Of a DNA stretch of 64,000 bases, positions 10,678-21,300 are shown one piece after another. The notes under the pieces were generated by a model that was not told the DNA's origin, ran no database searches, and saw only the letters and a program-made list of their open reading frames with translations. Origin of the DNA: Lates calcarifer (taxonomy: Eukaryota > Chordata > Actinopteri > Centropomidae); the NCBI RefSeq assembly GCF_001640805.2, contig NC_066844.1:7968053-8032052 (forward strand). Reading direction: 5' to 3'. Made by a program: the position numbers and the translations under genes. Positions within the stretch are counted from its first letter, which is position 1; every line of letters starts with the position of its first letter.

Positions 10678-12210
10678 TCACCATAAGCTAATCCACACTT
10701 GCTGAACCCACTCAGAGACACTACGAATAATAATTTCTATAAGACACTTGAACAGCGTTACAGAACATGATGTTCAGTCTTTGATAAATCCCTTCTGATA
10801 AACCTGAAGTTTCAATATCAATGTTGTCAACGTCAAGCGACTTGCAGTTTTCATATTCTGTGCAGGGAAGAGAAAAAAAATGTGAAAAATTATATACTTA
10901 CAATTCAAATAACACTATTTCATGCTGCATTCTCTAATGTATAGTGCAGTTAGTTGTAACAACAAAACAAATTTTACCACCAAGACATTTTATTGTACAT
11001 GAGTATTTTTTTTTTCTAAGTCTCACCATAATCTGAGTTTAGGACCTCTGGTTTGATCCCAGCCAAGACAACCTGCCTGTGTCTCAAACTCCTTCAGCTC
11101 AGCAGCAGTGACAGTTTTTCTCCTACCTAATAAACAAGTGACACATTTGAGATAAAAGCCTTGTTAGTTATTGTCAGGCAAAGTAATAAGTCTCTCTGAG
11201 ACTTGGTGAATAGTCTTCCTGGAGTGTTACACTGTACTGTATTTTATCAATATAGAAAAGTATTATCACATATTTATTTTATCCCTCTGTTGTCCTTACT
11301 GTAGAGCATCAAAGTGTCAACAATGTCATTCCCCTTTGTAACGACACAGTCAGGACATCCACTTTGCAACAGCATTTCTGGCTCACCAATTGCGGCATCT
11401 GTAGGAAACATTAGTGAATACGGATGGTAATGATGTATTAAATGGTGTGCATTAAGGTCAGGATCACATTAGAACTCTGTATCAAAATATCTAAAACTAC
11501 ATCACAATTTACATCACAGGATATGATGAAATTGAACTGCACAGTAGATTAAAGAAACTCTTACTCTTGCTGTCAACATTAAACATGGCATTGTTCCCAT
11601 AGAAAAATGAGTCAGATTCATTTGTGCAATATCCATAGCTGCCAAAAAAACAAAACAAAAACAAAAACAAAAAAAAAGAAAACAATTTAATGACTGAAAG
11701 AACCAGTGGACAGGACAAGATAATATAAGATGCACACAAGTAAAAACAATTGAAAGGATTTCTTACACGTTGATCTTAAAGTCGTATTGGTATATATTTG
11801 GTGTCTCCTTTGAGGTGATGTCCACTGCAATACTTGGCAAAAATAAAGAGTTTATTAGCCCTGGAACCAAACAGATGTCTGAAGACATGGCTATTAGGTA
11901 CCATCTCCCAGATAACTGAAATACCAGAAGGAGAGAATTATGTTAATTTATGTATTTTTACTTTGTAAATGTTTGGCAATAATTTCAAAACATTTCAGGA
12001 AAAAGAAGCACAAACAGGTCCAGTAGGTGCATTTTAGTTTTGTCTGATAAAGATGCTACAAAAACACAGTATTAGTTATAAATGTGGAAGGAGACTTACA
12101 TCTGGACCTTTGTCCACTGGCTTCAGCAGCCTCTCACAGGCCACCGATGCAGACTGACACACTGAGGTGAGGCTCAGCACAACAACAGCAACACACAAAG
12201 TCTTCATCAT
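10678..12210 (-). pseudogene. lipocalin-like gene copy 4, two +1 frameshifts
   Basis: Exons on the minus strand: 12100-12210, 11767-11915, 11565-11638, 11300-11398, 11027-11126 and 10678-10857. Exons 1-4 are intact (signal peptide MMKTLCVAVVVLSLTSVC, GRW, two sequons NES and NIT-like segment, CPDC). Exon 5 is 100 nt instead of 99: one extra base near 11056-11060 (compare gtttgatcccagcc here with gtttataccagcc at 14942 onward). Read as given, a TGA forms at the exon 5/6 junction. Exon 6 holds a second net +1 before the family ending SLW-stop at 10678. All splice sites look usable. It is either a young pseudogene or a gene damaged by assembly indels; the first four exons show no other lesion. 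Confidence 0.75.
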
Positions 12211-12239
12211 GGCTCTGATGCCTCTGTCTCTATCAGGTC

Positions 12240-12263
12240 TGTCTTATACTGATATCACTGACC
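12240..12263 (-). promoter_or_regulatory. conserved core promoter block of lipocalin copy 4
   Basis: Minus-strand GGTCAGTGATATCAGTATAA followed by GACA. It shares the GTATAA form with copy 5, matching the closer relation of the two upstream flanks (12300-12480 versus 16850-17060). Confidence 0.6.
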
Positions 12264-13056
12264 AACTATCTTTGGGCAACATCAACCCACCCTCTGTCTG
12301 AGAGGACAAAATACCAACTAAGATTAATATTAACCCTGAATGTGAACCTTTCCAGTAAAACTTCATGTTTACATATCAAACAAACTGGCAGGCAAACGCT
12401 GCAGTTGACAAACTAGAGGAGAGGGAGTGAGGAGTTTTGAAGGGTTGTGTTTCCTGTCTGCTTTTTGTTAAGATAATATAAGATTACATTGTATCCACTT
12501 TATGGCTCTATTCTTCCAAATGTGTCCAAACAAGACTAACAGCGTGTCCCAAATCCATACTTCACACTGATTCTAAGGAGGGTTTGAGAATGTACGTTAT
12601 AACCAATGATAATAATGACCCAGATGCAGAACAGAGACTTGAGTGGTTAAAATGTTTCAAAAGGTTTATTAGGTTGATTAAGAAAAAGCCACAAAGCACA
12701 GGGAGTCAAGAAACAAAGAAACAGCACTATGTGACCAAAGTGTTTATAACAGAATGACCAGGGTTTAAAATACTGCAGGGCGATGAGGAGCATGTGAGTT
12801 GGGTGAAGCCATCTTGAGGTGTGGTTCACGATGCTGACAAACAAAAACAGAGAGAGAGAGAGAGAAACACAGAAGACCTGCAAAGGAAGCAAGAGAAAAA
12901 CAAACCATGATAGTATGATGTGTTCACACCAAAAAAGTGACAAAATTAAATACGTTCAAAAATCGTAGACTATGCATGCTAAATGGGGTCAATATATGAG
13001 TGTGCTGTTCATGCACACTGCTCTTCCATGGTGCTATGTAAAAAAAATAAAGAAAT

Positions 13057-13112
<56 letters not shown>
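13057..13112. repeat. poly(A) plus (AT)n microsatellite
   Basis: An A run of about 27 bases is followed directly by about 15 AT repeats. Confidence 0.9.
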
Positions 13113-13116
<4 letters not shown>

Positions 13117-13168
13117 AGTTTAATTTGCTCAATTGGTTTGATTGATATCCAACATTGCATGTATCAAA

Positions 13169-13298
13169 TAATTTCCATCCATCCATTATCTACTGTGTAT
13201 CACTTATCTGTTAAGGGTCGCTGGAGTCTATCCCAGACACTGGGAGAGGTGGGGTACACACAACGACAATGCTAACCACTGCCCCACCGTGCAGCCCC
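13169..13298 (-). mobile_element. internally deleted SINE, minus orientation
   Basis: It starts with the tail (tccatccatccattatctac, then acttatctgttaaggg) and jumps, after ggtggggtacaca, to the tRNA-like head (aatgctaaccactgccccac). The central part of the 42354-42716 element is missing. The flanks AAATAATT and AAATCATT could be a decayed target duplication. It splits the block paralogous to 31140-31335. Confidence 0.7.
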
Positions 13299-14437
13299 AA
13301 ATCATTGCCAGTTAGTATAAAATGTATGTTGATATTTTTGGCACGGATGTACGTACCAAATTTCATAGCAATCAGTCCAACAGTTAGCAACACTCAGAAC
13401 CATAAATGTCAACCTCATGGGTGCGCTAGAAAAAAAGTCACACAATATTGTCATCCACAAAGTCATACATACATCTGGGAAGCAAAAGCTCAAGTTATTT
13501 AAAATATGTGATGCATACTGTATGTAGCCCACCTTTCAGTGTTTCCCCAATGTCCAAACAACATTTTTGAGGATTGTTAGAGCATGTATTCACACACATG
13601 CATGTAAACAGACATATGCATCTTTGCTTCTGTCAGTCACTCTCTTACTGAAGGAAGTGGTGCAATAGTGTTTATTAAGTCATAGGAGGAGGTGTGATTT
13701 TAGTTCACACTGTGGCAAATCAGTTTTGACTTTGTTTACAGTTTGTTTAAAAATCCACTGAGCAAAAGTGGCTTTCTTTTGTGGTTCCTAATTCAAATTC
13801 CATAAAGAAAAAGGCAATGATACTTTTTCATTTATTTAGTGATTATTAGTGATGATATTGAAATGGCTAAAATTATTAATAAACAACTCAGAAATTTTAC
13901 TACACCTGCAAAAACCTTTATTAAACCTTTATTGAATAAAGTGACAATGTTGTTTAATTGCAGATTATCTGTCCTGTGTATATACATTCTCCTGTGTCTG
14001 TAACTGTTTTGATAGTGACATTTTTAGATAATTTTGAGTCTCAGAGATGCTAGTCAGTACATGGCACATGACTCAGTTGCAGAAAATTGGTGTTCAGTAG
14101 TGATGTTCCTTAAAGTTACACACTGATTTTCTGATTATCTGATTTGATGGGACATATCTACTCAGTTTGGAGTGGACTAAAACTAAAACATACACTGTTT
14201 CAGTTGCAACCTGGTTGTGAGATGAAAATGCGGGACAACCTTTTTTACATAAAGTTTCATTATTTAAAAAAACACAAATATAGAACACCAAAACAATCTT
14301 TTTAAAAACAACAATGGGATTTTTTTCCCACATATTTTCATATGTTGAAATTTGGGGGTCATGGGTTGGGACAGCAACTTCCAAATGGAAAGTACCTGTT
14401 AAATTATGATATTGTATATATTAAGCTTGCAGCTATG

Positions 14438-16797
14438 TTAGATTTCACTCTGGGTTTCAGTAGATAACAAGGGATCGTTGTAAACATCAGTATCTTCACA
14501 TAAGTGTAGTAGAGCAGTCCAATCAGGATATTTGTCTGAATGACAGTTGAGTGGCACTGTGTAGTTTTTGTGTAGTCGCTGACAAATCTTGACTGGTAAT
14601 AGTGAAAGAACACCTTCAATTATGTCGTCAACTACCGTGCAGTTTTCATATTCTGTGCAAGGAACAAAAAAATGCAATTAGAACAACAACATACTGACAT
14701 TTTAAATAACACTGTTTTACACTGCACTGCACTGTTTTACACTGCATTCTCTAATGTACATAACAATAAGAACCCCACAATAAATGTTACCACGGTATAT
14801 ATATTACATACTGTGGTGTAGCCTACCATAGTAATATCATGAGAAATAAATAAATAAGAATATTGACTGTTTAACTGATTAACTGCACATGAACAATAGT
14901 TTTTTTTTCCAAGTCTCACCGTGATCTGAGTTTAGGACCTCTGGTTTATACCAGCCAAGGCAATCTGCCTGTGTCTCAAACTCCTTCAGCTCATCAGCAG
15001 AGACATTCCGTCTCCTACCTGTTGGACAGGTGACACATTTGAGATAAAAGCCTTGTATTTTCTGTCTTGGAATGTCTACAGTATATTTCAGTTTAACCCA
15101 CACTACTGCACCCAAACTATATTTTACATATTTACCTTACATTCTATTGAATGCCTATTATAGACAGGTAGGTAAACAGTAACAATAACTTTAGTTAAAG
15201 ATATTTTAGCCATGTTAGTGTTGTGGCTCTGTGGATGACAAAGTTTGTCTGTTGGTTGTTCAGTCTGTCTCTGTGGTCTAGACTGAAATTAATAGATGAA
15301 TTGCCATGAAATTTTGTTCAGATGTTAATGTTTCCCCTCAGAATAAATTAAAATAACTTACTGAAGTTTTCACACACTGCCATTATTGGGTCAAATTTAT
15401 TGATTATGGATTCTAGTTTGCTTGAGGTTTCTCCAAATGGAGATCATGAATGGTCTAAAGCCAGACAAAGAAAAGAGTCTCTCTGAGATTTGGCGAGTGG
15501 TCCTCCCGCAGTGTCAATGAAATATTATGCTGTACTGTATTTCACTATTTTAGAAAGCATTATCACATATTTATTTTATCCTTCTGTTTTACTTACTAAA
15601 GAGCAACAAATGTTCGCTGGTTTCATTCCTCCTCATAACGACACAGTCAGGACAGCCACTTTGCAGCAGCACATTTGGCTCATCAGTTGGGGCATCTGTA
15701 GGAAACATCAGAATTGTGTGGATGGTAATAATGTGTCCAGTGGTTTACATTAAAATCATGATCACATTAGTACTCTGTCTGTATTACAATGTTAAAAATA
15801 CAAATATCACTGTTAACATGGTTAAAAGAAACTGCACTAGAGAATATTACTAAACTGAAAAACATCACCTAATACAAAATATTAGAAAAAACATACATTT
15901 TATTTTTTTATTTGTTTCTATTCTCTGAATTCTTTTTTTTCTTTCTTTATTAGTAGATGGTAATAATACAGACTAAGACAGAACAAACCAGTGAGTGACA
16001 TAGAGAGTCGGTAGTCTACAGTGAGAAACAAAATGATCTAACAAATCAACATCAGTGCACACAGTGTATTAATACAATACAATACAATACACTTACCCGC
16101 AAATTCAAAGATGGTGTTGTTCCCGTAGAAAAAATTGCCAGATCCGTTAATGCAATATTCATACCTGGCAAAGATTTTAAAAAGATTTAACAAGTGAAAG
16201 AACCAGTAGGTAGGACACAATGATGTAAGATTCACAAATATTGACACTGTGATGCAGTTTACTTTTAAAGACTCATGCTTGAAAGTCACAAGTAAAAACA
16301 AGTTTTTAAAATTCTCACGTGCTAAGCCTTAAGTCGGCATCATAGTTGTTTGGTGTGTCCTTTGAGGTAATGTTCACTGCAATACTTGGCCACAAAGCAT
16401 ATACTAATGGAGCCAGACAGATGTCTGAGGACACGGCTATAAGGTACCATCTTCCAGACAACTAAGAAAATAGAATAGGGGAATTTTGTTAATTTGTGTA
16501 TTTTGACTTTGTGTATGTTTGCCAAAAATCTGAAACCTTTTAGGCGAATAGTTTTTCCCACATTATAAAAATAAAAAATAAAAAAATAAGCGCAGCACAA
16601 ACAGGTCCAGTAGGTTCATTTTAGTTTTGTCTGATAAAGCTGCTACAAAAATACAATGTTAGTTATAAATGTGGAAGGAGACTTACATCTGGACCTTTGT
16701 CCACTGGCTTCAGCAGCCTCTCACATGCCAGCGATGCAGACTGACACACTGAGGTGAGGCTCAGCACAACAACAGCAACACACAAAGTCTTCATCAT
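14438..16797 (-). CDS. lipocalin-like secreted protein, copy 5 (intact, distinct tail)
   Basis: Exons on the minus strand: 16687-16797, 16319-16461, 16097-16164, 15597-15695, 14920-15018 and 14438-14652; 244 residues with consistent phases. Exons 2 and 3 are each 6 nt shorter than in copies 2 and 3, so the frame holds. Signal peptide, GRW (residues 40-42), sequons (NIT, NGS, NNT, NET, NVS) and the CPDC pair are present. It is the most heavily glycosylated-looking copy. The last exon begins YENC as usual, but the tail is different (KICQRLHKNYTVPLNCHSDK, later LLHLCEDTDVYNDPLL), adds two cysteines and is acidic rather than ending in SLW. It is presumed to be a secreted small-ligand carrier like its neighbours; the ligand is unknown. 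Confidence 0.8.
15215..15345. repeat. fragment of the tctgtctgttggttg interspersed family
   Basis: Within intron 4 of copy 5. Words such as tggtctagactgaaat, gccatgaaattttg and gtggatgac recur at 7370-7450 and resemble parts of 55575-55800. Confidence 0.4.
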
Positions 16798-16824
16798 GGC
16801 TCTGATGATGGCTCTCTTAGGTCT

Positions 16825-16848
16825 GTCTTATACTGATATCACTGGTCA
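16825..16848 (-). promoter_or_regulatory. conserved core promoter block of lipocalin copy 5
   Basis: Minus-strand CCAGTGATATCAGTATAAGA, matching copy 4 apart from one change (GACC for GGTC). The TATA-like GTATAA is about 33 bases before the first ATG. Confidence 0.6.
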
Positions 16849-17127
16849 ACTATCTTTGGGAAACATCAACCCACCTCTCACTGAGAATACACAACACCGA
16901 CCAAGCTGAATATTAACCCTGAATGTGAGCATTTCCAGCAAGCCTTTATGTTTACTTATCAAACAAACTATCATGCAAACGCAAAACTGCAGTTGACAAA
17001 CTAGAGGAGAGGGAGGGAGGGGTTTTGAGCGCTTGTGTTTCCTGTCTGCTATTCGTTTTGTAAGACTATGGTGTATCCACTTTAAGGGTCTATTCTTCCA
17101 AATATGTTCAAACATAGCCTCCACTGA

Positions 17128-17760
17128 TTAGTTTTCATATTCTGGGCAGGGAACCAAAAAAACCAAACAAACAAACAACAACACAAAAAAAGAAAGAAAA
17201 AAATTACAACAATGAAATACTGATGATTCAAATAACATCTACCCATTATCTTCAGAATGTCACTGTTGCTGAACAACAGTGACATTCTGTCTGCCTGCCT
17301 GTTTAACAGGTGACACATTAATTATTTTCCTTCATCATCTAGTTATTGTTACAGATGTCTGGATTATGGATTCTAATTTTGGAAATCATGAATGGTCTGA
17401 AGCCAGGCAAAGAAATTAATCTCATTCTGTGAAAAAATAAGTGTTTCATCATTATTGAAAGTAATATCACATGTTTATTTTATCCCTCTGTTCTCCTTAC
17501 TGAAGAGCATCAAAACATTATTGGTTTTGTTCCTCCTCACATCGACATAGTCAGGACATCCACTTTGCAGCAGCACATTTAGCTCATCAGTTGGGGCATC
17601 TGTACATCAGACAAGTGTGGATGGTAATAACGTGTTCAGTGGATTACATTAAAGTCATGATCATATTAGTACTCTCTGTATCAAAATGTTGAAAATACAA
17701 ATATCATTTACACGACATTCATTAACATGATAAAAGAAACTACATTAGAGAATATCACTT
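17128..17760 (-). pseudogene. lipocalin-like gene copy 6, truncated relic
   Basis: Only parts of the 3' half survive: the intron 5/exon 6 junction (17128-17150), a scrap of exon 5 with its acceptor (about 17281-17310), and a full-length 99-nt exon 4 (17501-17599) still bounded by splice sites but with the second cysteine of CPDC changed to tyrosine. Intron 3 sequence continues to about 17760, matching 15750-15870. Exons 1-3 and the coding tail are absent. The relic is the right edge of the main array before matcap2. Confidence 0.75.
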
Positions 17761-18028
17761 GACTGAAAACGGGGGTGGGGGGGATTATATTATAGTTATA
17801 TAAAACGTAATTATCCGAATTAATGCAATGATAAATATTTATTGTTGTTGACAATTATTAATTATTAATAGCAGAATTAAAGTTAATCCACTAAAAATGC
17901 ATAAGTGCTGATGACAAAGCATGTATGAATCTCCGACCACGTAAGGCAAAACACTGATATTCTGACTAAAGGGTCTAAACCTTTTCTCAGAGGGACTTCA
18001 TTTCCCATTAGTATCCACGTGTGTTGGT

Positions 18029-18059
18029 GTTGCGTAGCTAACAACGAAACCATGGAAAC
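18029..18059 (+). promoter_or_regulatory. possible RFX/X-box elements upstream of matcap2
   Basis: GTTGCGTAGCTAAC (18029-18042) fits the X-box consensus GTNRCC-N(0-3)-RGYAAC at 10 of 12 positions. Just behind it, the palindrome-like GAAACCATGGAAAC (18046-18059) resembles a second half-conserved site. They lie about 300 bases before the start codon, in the GC-richer promoter stretch. A match in a single sequence is weak evidence. Confidence 0.3.
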
Positions 18060-18351
18060 AGTCTCGCAGTCATTGCAGAGAGAGCTCGGCTATTGCGTGT
18101 GAGCCTGTCTGTGGATCGGTGTAGGCAGGACGTCCAGTGTCAGCTCAGCTTAATGCCTCTAATATGTAATAAATAATTATTTATGCGTGTCGAAATACGC
18201 AGCTACGACAGGGTAACTCGCTTTCATCGCTGAGTTTCTATTTGGACAACATTAGAAGGCTAATTTAGCTAGGTTAACTTTGCTAAGTAACGTTAGTATC
18301 CTTCGAACAGCTCCGTGGTGCTTTCGGTTTGGCTATATACCTTAACAGAGG

Positions 18352-21300
18352 ATGCTGGAGTCAATAAAAGTAACAGGTAAGGCTGCATTTGTTTTGTGCT
18401 CCTATCATTTTCCCGAGACTGTAGCCAGGACCTTGTCTATTTTATTAACAGGAATCGGGAACATTAACGTTGTTTACTAAATGTGATACCACAATCAGTG
18501 ATTGGTTTAAACCTCGGATGTAGCATCAGTTATTCAAAGTGGTAGCACAGTTAAGGGTGGTTAAACTAGAAAATGAGCTCAAGTTAACTATTAATGAACG
18601 TCTACATCAACATCAACTAACATCAACTTTATTCATTATGACTTAAGTACACTATTTTTTTAGTGCCCACTATCTTGTGTTGTAAAGACTCATGGCAGTC
18701 TGAAAAGCAGATTTCTAGTGGGCTTTCTCAATGCTGAATTCTGTTGATCGTTGCTCATCACATACTTAAAATTAACAGTTGTGCATTGATATTTTTCATT
18801 AATGGTGATGGATGAGATGGAGATGTTTTAGCATTCATTCATTTTATTTTGCTGTTGAATTACATCTAGTACTGTTTATTGTCATAATTTAATTTCATGT
18901 GTGGTTACTGGCTTTGAAATGTTTTAAATTAACTTTGCAAAACTTTCAAGTATTCAGCAGACAGGATTATTTCTTTTCCTACAAAATGATGTGATGGTAG
19001 CCTATCACATTAGTTGAAACTGAATGATGAGATACCCAGCTGATGTGTTAGGTAATAGTATTTGCTTAGATGGCTGAACACATAGCAAGCTAGTGAAACT
19101 CCTGTTTGTATTTTTTCTCTTTGAATCATTACTGTGCTGCTGAGGTCATTAGTTGGTGCTGTCTGTGGCTGCATGGATTCCACCTCAGTGCTCCTGTCCA
19201 AACAGAGAGTCAGCTCTCAGTGTGATGATGTTCCAGGTTGCCTAACTAGAAATCACACAGCCCCACGCTGACTCCTGTGCTGACTGTCTCTGGAGACATG
19301 ATGAAAATAATTTCCTCTGTGATGATATTGTCACGTGAAAGTGATTGGTGCAAAGCCACAGACTGCTGACATAACAGTTGTCCAGGATAAGTCAACTTTT
19401 AATTTGAGTTAGAGGATATCATTATGATTGCAGTAATCATTTATCATGACCAACTACAAGTTATGGTATCCATATATTTATTACAGTATTTTTTTTTTTT
19501 AGTTTGGCACTGAAATAGAGAAATAGTTGACATCTTGCAATCCAAGCCTGAGCCTGAGTACTGTTTAAAGTAGGAGTATTTATCACAAGTTTCATCATTA
19601 TACAATATTATATCAATTCAGTTGACAACGATTCGATGTTTGCTGATATCACAGTCTGCTACAATACAATTTTGATTCCAGCCAGCAATCGATATGAGGT
19701 GATATCATGAGCCAATTTAACACAATCACTTCCATTCATGTTAAAGCACAAACAGCAACTAAAATATCATTTGACATTTTTATTCCTGAGCTCAACCAGA
19801 CATTTTTATGAGAAACAATCCTTATCAACAACCTCATGTTCACTATATGCCACGTTCTGATGTACAGGACATTGTGTAAACCTGAACATTTTATCTTGAA
19901 ATGGCATGGCTTACACACAGCATGTGACTTGCCAGTTGACCTGTCCTCTCTCCAAAATCCAAAATATTTCCAGACTCCAAATGATTATTGTGATGGACTG
20001 TGATGTTATGTTAGTGTTGGGTTAGTGAAGAAACACTGTTCAGACTGTTGAAGTTGAAGTACTGTTATTCCAGGGTTAATGAACACGTTGCCAGCTTAGA
20101 CACGCTGACGTGTGTCTGTCATGTCAGCTGCCTGTTATTGTCTGGGAGCTGGGTATGGGTCTTTGGGTCTTTCCACAGAAAATAGGACTGAAAGTGAGAC
20201 AATGTAGGTAGTTCAGGGCTTTTGTCATTTTTGCCAGCATTGGCTATGGTTGCCTGTGTGATCGCGCTTGATAAAAGCTGTGACAAAACCAGCTGATGTC
20301 TTCGCGCTTGCTTGGCAAGGGACGTTACAATATGTATGATGACTGATCGATGTTTCCATTTTGGAACAACGCTATTGAATCATTGATCACTGAATGGATG
20401 TATCCATGTAGATCAATGTTACATCCTTAATTAAAAGTGTGAAGTGAATTCTGACGGCTTGAAATCAGCGCTGGTGCCATTCATTTTTGCTCAGACTTCC
20501 TGCCAACATGGTGATGTAAACAAACCAAGTCATGTGATGTCCAGAGCTCTACAGACCTAATTTTATCCTGACTTGATAAGAGGATTAGTCTGTCGAGCTA
20601 TCTACAAAAGGTCTGCATGTTAAGGTGATTCTGAAGTAAACAGCAGAGACTTTCACTATCCTCCCTTAATGGTTTCCCATCTTACTTTTTTCAGAAAGAC
20701 TCCACTGGCCAGAAGTAGAAATGTCCAAAAAGTACATCTTACACTCTACAGACAAGGCACTGAGTCCAAGCCAAGTGTGCCTGGAGAAGATTTCTTCCAG
20801 TGTCCTCAAAGATCTCTTCAGCACTGGCTCCAGCAACCACAACATACTGCTGCAGACTGAGAAGGAAGAGTGTGAGAGCTCAAAGCAGTCTCTGTACAAG
20901 GGGCCAAAAACATCAGTGAGATGTGTTGCCACACTTGGTAAAAGAAATCATCCAAGCATGGCTTTAAAAAAGGTGCATGCTCAAGATGGTGGTGGTAAAA
21001 CTACACAGACAAATTGTGTCCTCTCAGGCACCAACTCCAGTTTCCCTAAATCTGCATGGAACATCACAGTAGTGGGCAGCACAATGGGCCTAACCCCTCA
21101 TACAGTCCCACAGCTCAGGAAGATGCGCATTCCCAACTCGCTTCGCACTAAGCTTCCCTCTTTGCACAAAGCACCAATTACACGGGAAGTGGAAAATGCC
21201 AAGAAGCTATGCATTCTTACTGCCATCAAGCCATCCAATGTGGAGAAAGAGAAGGCCAAGTTTTTCAGCTCTGACTTTAGCTACAATCCGCAGTTTGAAT

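Larger units (their letters stand above)
12605..13550. repeat. duplicated repeat block, paralogous to 30530-31335
   Basis: Collinear matches include gccacaaagcacaggga, cagcactatgtgaccaaag, ccagggtttaaaatactgca, gctaaatgggg, gcacactgctct and ttgctcaattg. The left part (acccagatgcagaacagag, then a tttatta run) has the look of a GC-richer interspersed repeat also seen at about 22285-22530, 35880-36250, 45430-45700 and 47860-48310. Long reading frames here are simple-sequence artefacts. Confidence 0.6.

Noticed and set aside
20669..20860. plus-strand frame starting before matcap2 exon 2
   Set aside because: It overlaps exon 2 in the wrong frame; the correct frame is fixed by the junction with exon 1 and by family conservation.
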